Source: JAXGXJ01 sp963816155
Lineage (GTDB): Bacteria > Actinomycetota > Thermoleophilia > RBG-16-64-13
DNA length: 64,000 bases
Direction of reading: 5' to 3'
Assembly (NCBI GenBank): GCA_963816155.1
Contig: CAWFJE010000005.1
Coordinates: 62,001-126,000 of the forward strand
In this document: positions 24,918 through 33,181 of the stretch, one piece after another
How positions within the stretch are numbered: position 1 is the first letter of the stretch
How the letters are laid out: each line of letters opens with the position of its first letter
Notes under the pieces: model-generated
What the model was told of the DNA's origin: nothing
The model's input: only the letters and a program-made list of their open reading frames with translations
Databases searched by the model: none
Program-made: the position numbers and the translations under genes

Positions 24918-26846
24918 ATGAGTGAGAAGACCTCTCTTCCGCGGCGCCGAGCGCCGCTCAGCCAGCTCCTCAAGCCCGACCTGGATCTGGCGGAGCCCTC
25001 TCCCTTTGGAGTCGGGGCCACCGTCACGGTGACCATCGACGGCATGGAGACCAAGGTCCCTCTGGGGATGACCATCCTTGAGGCGGCCAAGAGTATCGGG
25101 GTACGCATCCCCACTCTCTGCTATCACCCCGACCTGGAGATCGCGGGCATCTGCCGCATCTGTGTAGTGGAGGTCGAGGGCCAGCGGACGCTGCAAGCCG
25201 CCTGCGCCTACCCTATCACCGCTCCCATCACCATCAACACCTACTCGAGAGCGGTGCGCGTCGCCCGTCGCCACATCCTCGAACTGCTGCTTTCCGAGCA
25301 CTGCGGTGAGTGCTACGCCTGCGTGCGCAACGGGGTCTGCGAGCTGCAGTCTCTGGCCGAGGAGTACGGGGTGGACAACTATCGCTTCGGCCACGTGACA
25401 GAATGTTCGCCCGTCGACGACTCCAGCTACTCGGTCGTGCGTGACATGAACAAGTGCATCCGCTGTCGGCGCTGCGTTCGCACCTGCATCGACATGCAGG
25501 AGGTGGGCGTGCTGGAGGCCGTCAACCGCTCCGGCGAAGTTGAGATCGAAACGTTCGAGAATCGGCCTCTGGCCGGCGTGGTGTGCATCAACTGCGGCCA
25601 GTGCATCAACCGTTGTCCCACGGGAGCGCTCCACGCCAAGGACGCCTCTTACGAAGTGTGGAAAGCCGTCGACGACCCCACAAAACACGTGGTCATCCAG
25701 ACCGCCCCCTCACCACGGGCGGCCATGGGCGAGATATTCGGCCTGGAGCCGGGCACCACCGTCACCTACCAGATGAACACAGCTCTACGGCGCATGGGTT
25801 TCGACCACGTGTTCGACACCAACTTCACCGCCGACCTCACCATCATCGAGGAGGGCACGGAGCTCATCATCCGCCTCTACAAGGCCTTGGTCCAAGGCGA
25901 TACGGATGTGGCTCTGCCCCAGTTCACCAGTTGCTCGCCGGGCTGGGTGAAGTTCGCTGAGCACTTCTATCCCGAGTTCATCCCCAACCTGTCCAGCGCC
26001 AAGAGCCCCCAGCAGATGTTCGGGGCCCTCATCAAGACCTTCTACGCCGACAAGCTGGGCCTCGACCCCGCCAATATCGTCAGCGTGGCCCTCATGCCCT
26101 GCTCGGCCAAGAAGTTCGAGTGTAACCGCCCGGAGATGCGCGACAGCGGCTACCAGGACGTGGATTTCGGGCTCACCACGCGTGAACTGGGCAAGATGTT
26201 CAAGCAGGCCGGTCTGGACGTTCCCAACCTGCCCAAGTCGGACTTCGACGATCCCTTCGGCACGGCCACCGGTTCCGGCCTCATCTTCGGCGCCACCGGC
26301 GGGGTCATGGAGTCGGCCTTGCGGACCGTCCTCGAGTTGGTGACGGGCCGCAAGCTCGAGACGATCTACGAGCACGGCGACATCATCCCCTTGCGTGGGT
26401 TCGAGGGCGTGCGCTACGCCGAACTCACCATCGACGAGGTGGGCCCGGTCCCGGACATCCTCAAGCATCTGGTGCCGGACTGGGAATGGCTGAAGGGCGC
26501 CACCCTCAAGGTGGCCGTGGCCCACGGCACCGCCAACGCCAAGAGGGTCATGGAGGACATCAAGGCCGGCGGTCAGTTCAGCGAATGCCACTTCATCGAG
26601 TTCATGGCCTGCCCGGGCGGCTGCTTGGGTGGCGGGGGACAGCCTATCCCCACCAACAAGGAGATACGGGCGGCTCGGGCGCGAGCCATCTACGGCGAAG
26701 AGAAGCAACTCACGGTGCGCAAGTCGTTCGAGAACCCGGCCGTCGCGAAGGTCTACGAAGAGTTCCTCACCGACGGGCCCTGCGGCCACAAGAGCCACGA
26801 ATTGTTGCACACGCACTACATCGATCGGGGCAAACACATAGACTGA
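24918..26846 (+). CDS. hydA: [FeFe]-hydrogenase catalytic subunit (set 2)
   Basis: A 642-residue catalytic subunit with the same domain order as the set 1 copy but a longer N-terminus (about 35 extra residues). Visible sites: [2Fe-2S] (PTLCYH, CRICVVEVE), His/Cys cluster (EHCGECYACVRNGVCEL), two [4Fe-4S] (CIRCRRCVRTC, CINCGQCINRCP), L1 FTSCSPGW, L2 MPCSAKKFE and L3 EFMACPGGCLGGGGQP. L1 again carries Ser in place of the second Cys. The tail HELLHTHYIDRGKHID is typical. It completes a minimal HydABC set with the two preceding genes. Confidence 0.96.
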   Translation: MSEKTSLPRRRAPLSQLLKPDLDLAEPSPFGVGATVTVTIDGMETKVPLGMTILEAAKSIGVRIPTLCYHPDLEIAGICRICVVEVEGQRTLQAACAYPITAPITINTYSRAVRVARRHILELLLSEHCGECYACVRNGVCELQSLAEEYGVDNYRFGHVTECSPVDDSSYSVVRDMNKCIRCRRCVRTCIDMQEVGVLEAVNRSGEVEIETFENRPLAGVVCINCGQCINRCPTGALHAKDASYEVWKAVDDPTKHVVIQTAPSPRAAMGEIFGLEPGTTVTYQMNTALRRMGFDHVFDTNFTADLTIIEEGTELIIRLYKALVQGDTDVALPQFTSCSPGWVKFAEHFYPEFIPNLSSAKSPQQMFGALIKTFYADKLGLDPANIVSVALMPCSAKKFECNRPEMRDSGYQDVDFGLTTRELGKMFKQAGLDVPNLPKSDFDDPFGTATGSGLIFGATGGVMESALRTVLELVTGRKLETIYEHGDIIPLRGFEGVRYAELTIDEVGPVPDILKHLVPDWEWLKGATLKVAVAHGTANAKRVMEDIKAGGQFSECHFIEFMACPGGCLGGGGQPIPTNKEIRAARARAIYGEEKQLTVRKSFENPAVAKVYEEFLTDGPCGHKSHELLHTHYIDRGKHID

Positions 26847-26921
26847 GGCCGTATGGGTGCCGAGCAGGCACTGCGGAGAGGCCTGCGGCGCCGAGGAGCC
26901 GCGAGCCCCCATCGATAGACC

Positions 26922-26959
26922 GAAGACGAAGCCCCCGCTCCGGCGGGGGCTTCGTCTTC
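26922..26959 (+). terminator. Strong hairpin terminator closing the hydrogenase island
   Basis: Perfect 17-bp inverted repeat (26922-26938 and 26943-26959) with a TCCG tetraloop, followed by TCTC. It lies between the convergent hydA and acsE genes and probably stops transcription from both sides. Confidence 0.8.
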
Positions 26960-27038
26960 TCTCAGGGTCAGGGGCGCGGTGCCACCGCGATGATTCGCTC
27001 GGGAGGCGCCCGGCTCGCTCCGTGCAGCCGGCGCGTTG

Positions 27039-27961
27039 TCAGCCCCGCAGATAGGCGTCCGTGTAGATGGTCTTGTTCATGAGCACCTGCACGGTCTTCC
27101 ACACGGCTACCTGCTCCGGTTCCGCCATGTCCACATCGGAGGCTTCCACTTCTTCCCCCTGCGACGGTGCGGTCATAGAGGGTGAGAAGCAGGGAGCCGG
27201 CCGCTGTGGAGGCGTCGCGTTCTTCGACGATGCGGATCGTGTCCGGCAGAGTCTCGTCCAGCGGATCGGCGATGGCGGAATCGAGGCCCACCGCCATCAG
27301 CATCACCAGGTACACGCGGTTGAGCAGGCTGCGATTCGCTGCCGTAACCTGGTTCGACACGTTGCTGAGCCCGCAGGTGGTCATGGGCGCCGGGTCCATG
27401 CCCTGCTTGATGTAGCGGACGGCCTCCACGGCGGGAGGACAGTACTCCTGACACCCCGAGACGGTCATCACCAGGGGATCCAGGTACAGGTCTTCCATGG
27501 GGATGCCCACTTCCTCCGCCCGAGGGATGAGAGTACTCGATGGCGATGGCCACCCGCTCCTCGGCGGTCATGGGGATACCGCCCTTGCCCATCATGAGCG
27601 CGACCAAGCGAGCGCCGTACTCGGCAGCCACGAGAGGTACCTGCTCTAGACGCTCGGGCTCGGCCGAGGCTGAGTTCACCATGCCCTTCTGCTTGACTAG
27701 GGCCAGGCCGGCCCTGATGGCGTCGAGGTTGGTGGTGTCGATGGAGAGGGGCACGTCCACGGCCTCCTGCACCGCGGGCACGAGCCACTCCACCACCTCG
27801 ACCCCCTGCTTCTTCTGCGGACCGATGTTGAGGTCGAGCATCCGCGCGCCCAGAGCCACCTGCATCTTGGCCAGGTGCTGGATGCGGGCGGTGTCGCGTG
27901 TGGCGATGATCTCCTTCACTTCGGGGGAGATGATGTGGATGTTCTCGCCGATGATGATCAT
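27039..27961 (-). pseudogene. acsE: acsE, methyltetrahydrofolate:corrinoid protein methyltransferase, with two apparent frameshifts
   Basis: The enzyme moves the methyl group from methyl-THF to the corrinoid iron-sulfur protein. Homology runs from MIIIGENIHIIS (ATG 27961, strong GGAGGAG upstream) to KTIYTDAYLRG before TGA at 27039-27041, but passes through three frames. The first break lies at 27528-27537, between AIEY and IPRAEEVGIPMEDL; one fewer base there gives a continuous frame. The second lies in a run of five C at 27155-27159; one fewer restores TVAGEEVEASDVD. Repaired, the protein would have about 306 residues with DLNIGPQ and the DPLV region intact. Both lesions are single extra bases in an otherwise well-conserved gene, so sequencing or assembly error is as likely as real decay. 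Last gene of the acs operon. Confidence 0.82.
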
Positions 27962-27987
27962 GTGCTCCTCCTTCGCCGGGGCTGCGG

Positions 27988-28755
27988 TCAAGCGTCTGCG
28001 AGGCACTCATCCAAGAGTGCGGTCACAGCGGGGTAGATGGCGGACGATCCGTCGAGCTCGACGAGAGGGCGGCCCTCGGCGTCGTAGCGATTGATTGCGA
28101 GGTCCTCGGGTAGCGTCCCGAACAGGGGCACGCCCAGCGCTTCAACGGCTTGGTGGATAGCTTCGGGCAGGTCTCCCGCCACCCGGTTGAGCACCAGCCC
28201 GGTCTTGCCGATGCGCGTGCCCAGGGACTCGACCAGCCGCACGATGTACGACGCGGCGGCCAAACCCCGCAGTGTGGGGTCGCTGACTATGAACAGCCAG
28301 TCGACGTCACGGGTGGTCTGACGGCTGATGTGCTCCATGCCGGCTTCGTTGTCGACGACCACCATGCGATAGGAGTCGCCCAGCTTGTCGATCGCTCCCC
28401 GCAGCATGTGGTTGGCGGCGCAATAGCAGCCGGGGCCCTCGGGCCGGCCCATGGCCAGCAGGTCTAGGTCTTCACCCTCCACGAGACAGTTCAGTACCTG
28501 ATACTCGAACCAGTCGGGCTTGGAGATGCCCGTCTGGAACGTCCCACCCGTGACCTGGTCACGAGTGTCTTCGCGGATCTGACCCACGGTGTCGGCAAGT
28601 TCCATGCCCAGAGCCATGTTCAGGTTGGAGCTGGGATCGGCATCGATGGCCAGGATGGGCGTGAGCCCGCGTTCGCGCAGGTATTTGATGGTGAGGGCGG
28701 CGAAGGTGGTCTTGCCCGTGCCCCCCTTACCTACCACCGCCAGTGTCTGGGTCAT
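27988..28755 (-). CDS. acsF: CooC/AcsF-type nickel-insertion ATPase (copy in acs operon)
   Basis: A 255-residue MinD/CooC-family ATPase that matures the nickel sites of CO dehydrogenase or acetyl-CoA synthase. The deviant Walker A is GKGGTGKTT, the metal-binding CXC is in GPGCYCAANHMLR (about residue 110) and Walker B-like VVVDNEAGMEHI follows. Its start overlaps the acsV stop (ATGA at 28752-28755). It sits between acsV and acsE, as in acetogen acs clusters, which favours AcsF over generic CooC. The copy at 37.9 kb is divergent, so the two may serve different metal clusters. Confidence 0.88.
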   Translation of the reverse strand: MTQTLAVVGKGGTGKTTFAALTIKYLRERGLTPILAIDADPSSNLNMALGMELADTVGQIREDTRDQVTGGTFQTGISKPDWFEYQVLNCLVEGEDLDLLAMGRPEGPGCYCAANHMLRGAIDKLGDSYRMVVVDNEAGMEHISRQTTRDVDWLFIVSDPTLRGLAAASYIVRLVESLGTRIGKTGLVLNRVAGDLPEAIHQAVEALGVPLFGTLPEDLAINRYDAEGRPLVELDGSSAIYPAVTALLDECLADA

Positions 28756-30740
28756 GTCCCTTCTGCTCCTTGTTCTGGGGCGGAGATATCAGCGACCGCT
28801 CCTCTGACCGAAGGGAAGAGACTCTCGTCAGTGTGGGGGATGAACAGCGCCGAGGTGAACGCGTCCATGAAGCGGTTATCGGCGCTCAGCTCCAGATAGG
28901 TCATCTTGCGGGCCAGTTCGTCCACCTGCCGACGATGCTCGCGGCAGGTCAAGGCCAGATAGGCGCCTTGGACGGACGTGTTGCCCAGGTAAGAGAAGTC
29001 GTCCCAGGGCAGGTCGGGAAGAAGCCCGATCTCGATGGCTTTCTCCACGTCGATGTGACGCCCGAAGGCCCCGCCGATGAGCACCCTCTCCACATCGGTC
29101 ATGGCCAGGCCCACGCTCTCGCACAGAACCGTCGCCCCGGCATAGATGGCCGCCTTGGCCCGCAGGAGGTTCTCGATGTCGGTCTCGGTGATGACGATGT
29201 CGTGACCATCCGCTTCTTCCGCCCAGGCAACCACGTACTCGGACCCTGCGCCTCCGCGGCGCACCCTGGCACTGCGCCCATGAGCGGCGATACGCCCGCT
29301 CTTGTCTATGACCCCGGTGGTGATCATCTCCCCCAGCAAGGAGATCATCCCCGAGCCGCAGATGCCCAGCGGGCGGGTGTCACCCAAGACGGTGATTGAG
29401 GACTCCAGAGTCTGGGGATCGATCCAGATCTCCTCGATGGCGCCGTCCACCGCGCGCATCCCCGAGGCCGCTCCCGCTCCCTCGAAGGCAGGCCCGGCGG
29501 AACAGGCGCAGGCGATCAACCACTCCGAGTTGCCCAGCACCATCTCCCCGTTGGTCCCCACGTCGATGAAGAGCGTAACGGGATCCTCCAGATGGAACCC
29601 GGCCCGCAAGACCCCGCTGGTGATATCGCCGCCGACGTAGGCCCCCACGGCAGGAAGACAGTCCACCATGGCTTCCGGATGCAGGTGCAGGCCCAGCCTT
29701 TGCGCGGGCAGAGGAACGAGTCGCGCGGCCGCAGGGATGTAGGGCTCCAACCTTATGTGGTCGGCCTGCAGACCCAGGAAAAGATGGATCATGGTCGTGT
29801 TGCCTGCCACCACAGCGACTCTCAGATCGTCCGCGGAGGCTCCCTGCCGCGCCAGCGTCTCGTCGATAAGAGCATTGATGGTGCCTACCACCCGCTTCTG
29901 CAGTTCCTGCCGGCGCTCCGGCCGGCGCGCGTATATGATGCGGGAGATGATGTCCTCGCCACAGGCCACCTGGCCGTTGTAGGCCGAGGCGTGGTCGATG
30001 AGCCTACCCGTGACCAGATCACCTAAGTAGACGGCCACGGTTGTGGTACCGATGTCGATCGCGACACCCCATACCTTCGCTTCTCCGTGCCCAGGCAGTA
30101 CGGCCAGTAGGCGGTGCCGACCCTCCGGGTCGGCACCGTTCCCCTGTTCCACCACCGCGCTCACATCCCAGTCCCCCTCCCGAAGCACCCCGGGCAGGTC
30201 GGCCAGGGCGGTGAGCGTGGGCTCCACATCGCGCATGTCGCGCTGCCGGGCCAGTTCACGCTGCAGCCGCTCGAGATCGGCAGTGTTGTCTTCCATGGTG
30301 GGAGGCTCTACGGCCAGATCGAGAGCGACCACCCAGGGAGAGGCCCTGTGGTCGCAGAGCACGACCTCGGGTGCGGCCTTTTCGGCCCGGTCACCGCGTT
30401 CAAAGCGCTCGAACCGCTCCGTTTCCGGAGGGACCCAGAGCACCAGGTCGCTTTCTACGAGCGTCTGGCAGGCAAGCGCGTAGCCGGAGGCGATCTCGTC
30501 CTCGGTCAGGCGCATGACGGAGCGGCGGCGTACCTCGCCCTCGCGCACCTCCACCACGCAACGTCCGCACCGGCCTTGCCCCCCGCAGGGCAAGGGGACC
30601 CGCAGTCCGGCGCCGGATAGGACCTCGTCGATGGTCACACCGGCAGACACCTCCACCGTGCGCTCCGCCGGGAGCAGGCGGACACGGCAGGTCCGCGTCA
30701 CCGCCCCGTCCTCAGCTTCCCTCCCGCTTGGCGGAGACAT
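28752..30740 (-). CDS. acsV: AcsV: [2Fe-2S]/ASKHA reductive activator of corrinoid protein
   Basis: A 662-residue protein. The N-terminus is a plant-type [2Fe-2S] ferredoxin (LPCGGQGRCGRCVVEV and ACQTLV), then a linker, then an ASKHA-fold ATPase region beginning VAIDIGTTTVAVYLG (about residue 230). It matches the RACo/AcsV family, which spends ATP to reduce the inactive Co(II) corrinoid protein. The ATG at 30740 overlaps the acsC stop; a GTG three bases earlier is equally possible. Between acsC and acsF it fits repair of the AcsCD corrinoid protein. Confidence 0.9.
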   Translation of the reverse strand: MSPPSGREAEDGAVTRTCRVRLLPAERTVEVSAGVTIDEVLSGAGLRVPLPCGGQGRCGRCVVEVREGEVRRRSVMRLTEDEIASGYALACQTLVESDLVLWVPPETERFERFERGDRAEKAAPEVVLCDHRASPWVVALDLAVEPPTMEDNTADLERLQRELARQRDMRDVEPTLTALADLPGVLREGDWDVSAVVEQGNGADPEGRHRLLAVLPGHGEAKVWGVAIDIGTTTVAVYLGDLVTGRLIDHASAYNGQVACGEDIISRIIYARRPERRQELQKRVVGTINALIDETLARQGASADDLRVAVVAGNTTMIHLFLGLQADHIRLEPYIPAAARLVPLPAQRLGLHLHPEAMVDCLPAVGAYVGGDITSGVLRAGFHLEDPVTLFIDVGTNGEMVLGNSEWLIACACSAGPAFEGAGAASGMRAVDGAIEEIWIDPQTLESSITVLGDTRPLGICGSGMISLLGEMITTGVIDKSGRIAAHGRSARVRRGGAGSEYVVAWAEEADGHDIVITETDIENLLRAKAAIYAGATVLCESVGLAMTDVERVLIGGAFGRHIDVEKAIEIGLLPDLPWDDFSYLGNTSVQGAYLALTCREHRRQVDELARKMTYLELSADNRFMDAFTSALFIPHTDESLFPSVRGAVADISAPEQGAEGT

Positions 30741-32095
30741 CACCCGGCGGCCGACAGCTGGCTGAGATAGGAGGGGATGCCGATCGCTTCCCGTGGACCC
30801 ACCAGCACCTCCCAGCCTGGCAACTCCTCCTCCAGTTCGCCGGAGATGCTGGCGATCGCACCGGGGATTATGATGCGACGATGGCTGATCTTGTCGGGGA
30901 TGCCGTTGGAGTTCACGGCCTTGGCTATGCGCTCGGCGTCGAACTTGCCCGCCGCCCAGGCGGTGAGCACCGACATCCCCTCCGAGTCGGCCACCAACAG
31001 CCAGGCGGGCCGTCCGCCGGCTTCCACCTCGCCGGCCACCGAGAAGTAGGTGAGCGAGAAGTTGGTGGTCACGAGCAGGGGTGAATCCGGCTTGGGATCG
31101 GCGATCTCGTACACGCCGGGGCTGACCTGGATGGGTTTCTGCGGATCGGTGTAGATGTTCTGACGCAGGGTGAGCAAGGAATACAGCCCGGCCGGATCGA
31201 ACTCGTCCAGCACGATGAGACCCGCGTAGCGGTCGATGTACTGCGCCGCCAGCATGATCTCCTTCTCGACACTGTCGGTGCCCTCACCTGGGAAGACGAT
31301 GACGGGGTAGCCGAGGGGGCGGAAGTTCTTCTTGATGGCAGCCCGGCGCAGGCGCACAAGTGCCGACAGCGAATCGGCCCAGCCCCGAGCCCCGGGGTCC
31401 AGCACCAGATCTTCCACGCCCTTACCTTTGAGCTCCTCGGCTCGAGCGGCCAGTCCCTCCAAGTCCCCGTCGGGTGCGCTCGCCACCAACGACGCCCCAT
31501 ACTTGGCTGCCAGCGCGGCTATCTCGTCTCCGTGACCGTCGTCCGCGGCGCAGATGAGTGGCCGGGCCCCTCCGACCGCCTTCAGTCCGGCTTCGAGAGC
31601 CGCGGGATCGGAACACAGAAGGATGACCGCCAGGTCCTTGGCCACCACCCGGCCCACGCGAGCCGAGAAGGTGTCCGGGCTGCCGGAGCGACACTCAACG
31701 GCCACACCATCGGGGCGGAGTGTCATCCCCACGCGCTCGACCTCGTAGGCAGCGATCTCGTCCACCCGCCGACCGAACTCATCCTCTTCCAGGTCATCGC
31801 CCAAACGGTAGAAAAGGCCTGGCTGGTGGATGAAGGTCTTCTCGTGGCGGTAGACGACCGTCTCGTTGCCCACCTCCACCTTGCGCGCATCACCACCCAC
31901 CGTGACCAGCCGGATGGGAGGCGCCGAAGCGCTGTCAAGTTGGGCTTTGACTTCGTCGGACACATACGGGCAGTCGGATAACTCCACCTGCCTGGCGGCC
32001 AGCTTCATGGCGAAGGCCAGACATGTGGGGTACCCGCACTCCTTGCAGTTCGTCTGCGGAAGCATCTTGTAGATGACTATGCCGGTCAGCGCCAT
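30740..32095 (-). CDS. acsC: Corrinoid iron-sulfur protein large subunit (AcsC)
   Basis: A 451-residue subunit. The N-terminal [4Fe-4S] module (TNCKECGYPTCLAFAMKLA with SDCP) is diagnostic; a TIM-barrel middle and a C-terminal cobalamin-binding domain follow. It carries the methyl group on cobalt from AcsE to acetyl-CoA synthase, in complex with AcsD. Begins 66 bases after the acsD stop and overlaps acsV at its end. Confidence 0.95.
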   Translation of the reverse strand: MALTGIVIYKMLPQTNCKECGYPTCLAFAMKLAARQVELSDCPYVSDEVKAQLDSASAPPIRLVTVGGDARKVEVGNETVVYRHEKTFIHQPGLFYRLGDDLEEDEFGRRVDEIAAYEVERVGMTLRPDGVAVECRSGSPDTFSARVGRVVAKDLAVILLCSDPAALEAGLKAVGGARPLICAADDGHGDEIAALAAKYGASLVASAPDGDLEGLAARAEELKGKGVEDLVLDPGARGWADSLSALVRLRRAAIKKNFRPLGYPVIVFPGEGTDSVEKEIMLAAQYIDRYAGLIVLDEFDPAGLYSLLTLRQNIYTDPQKPIQVSPGVYEIADPKPDSPLLVTTNFSLTYFSVAGEVEAGGRPAWLLVADSEGMSVLTAWAAGKFDAERIAKAVNSNGIPDKISHRRIIIPGAIASISGELEEELPGWEVLVGPREAIGIPSYLSQLSAAG

Positions 32096-32161
32096 GTGGG
32101 CCGCTCCTTTCTCTGTGCGGGACGTGGGGACGAGGGGACGAGGCTCAGAGACCGCCCGAGA

Positions 32162-33136
32162 TCAGTCGGCTCCGGCCATCAACCCGTCGATAGCCTCATG
32201 GACCAAGGGGATGGTCTCCGGGTGGCGGAGCACCAAGATGTCCGCGCCCGTCTGCAGCAAGGTGACCGCCGTGTTGGCCTCCCACAGGACGGCCCGCCGA
32301 GCCCAATCCCCCCACTGTCCGGGCACGCCCTCGCCGGTGCGGGCCTCCTTGGTCCGCCAGGCTTCGTACCCCACGGTGACGATCATGGGCTGCTGCAGCG
32401 CCGCATCGCCGCTCAGGGCAGCGAGCCGTATCCTCTCCATGACCGAGTAGCTGTACTCCAGGCCGTAACCCAACGCGCCGGTGGTGGGGTCGATGATCAG
32501 GCGATCCCGCTCCAGGCCCATGTCGCCGATGAGCACGCTGAGCTGCTTGGCGAGGTTGACATCGATGGGGCTCTTGGCGACCACGAGTTGGTTGTTGGCC
32601 AGGGCGGCGGCGACCACGGTGCGGTAGTTCTTGTCCTCACAGTTGCCCAGAGCCACGCGCTCACCCGCAGCCTCCTCAGCGGCGGCCACGAGTACCTCGT
32701 TGTCCTTGTCCCTCTGCCCGGGTCCGTAGATGACGAGGGGTAAAGACGTGGCTTCGAGCACACGCCTCACCGTCGCCCGAGCCTCTTTCGCTCCTGTGTC
32801 GCCCCGCTCGGGGTGCGCGCTGTCGAGGGTGAGGGCGATGAGTTGCGCGCCCAACTCTTCTGCCCGAGCGGCCCACGCCCCCGCGTCTCCCAAGGCATCA
32901 CCCCAGGCCTTCACGAGCAAGGGTGACCAGTCTTCGGGAGTGCGGTCGCTCACCTCCACGGCGATGACGGGCTTGTTGGGCATGCTGCCCTCAAAGTGCA
33001 GGAAGGGTAGTGTGCTCTCCCCCCCGATGGTCACCGTGCTACCCCGCGTTCCTCCCTCAGCCGCCCCCGCTCCCAGCGTCACCTCCGTGATCTTGCTGGT
33101 CCATGCCTCTTTGACATCGGGTACCGTCAAGGACAT
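32162..33136 (-). CDS. acsD: Corrinoid iron-sulfur protein small subunit (AcsD)
   Basis: A 324-residue TIM-barrel protein, the usual length for AcsD. Recognisable parts are FLHFEGSMPNKPVIAVEVSD, LPLVIYGPGQRDKDNEVL, ALGNCEDKNYRTV and DPTTGALGYGLEYSYSVMERIR. It forms a heterodimer with AcsC that encloses the cobamide. It lies between acsB and acsC. Confidence 0.95.
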   Translation of the reverse strand: MSLTVPDVKEAWTSKITEVTLGAGAAEGGTRGSTVTIGGESTLPFLHFEGSMPNKPVIAVEVSDRTPEDWSPLLVKAWGDALGDAGAWAARAEELGAQLIALTLDSAHPERGDTGAKEARATVRRVLEATSLPLVIYGPGQRDKDNEVLVAAAEEAAGERVALGNCEDKNYRTVVAAALANNQLVVAKSPIDVNLAKQLSVLIGDMGLERDRLIIDPTTGALGYGLEYSYSVMERIRLAALSGDAALQQPMIVTVGYEAWRTKEARTGEGVPGQWGDWARRAVLWEANTAVTLLQTGADILVLRHPETIPLVHEAIDGLMAGAD

Positions 33137-33181
33137 CCGTCATCTCCTTTCACGTTCGCGTCGGCCGCGAAACGGCGCACA

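Noticed and set aside
27173..28006. Full-length continuous reading of the acsE frame after about 27530
   Set aside because: After the break this frame gives His/Arg/Gly-rich sequence unlike the methyltransferase, while the next frame resumes family sequence at IPRAEEVGIPMEDLYLDPLV.
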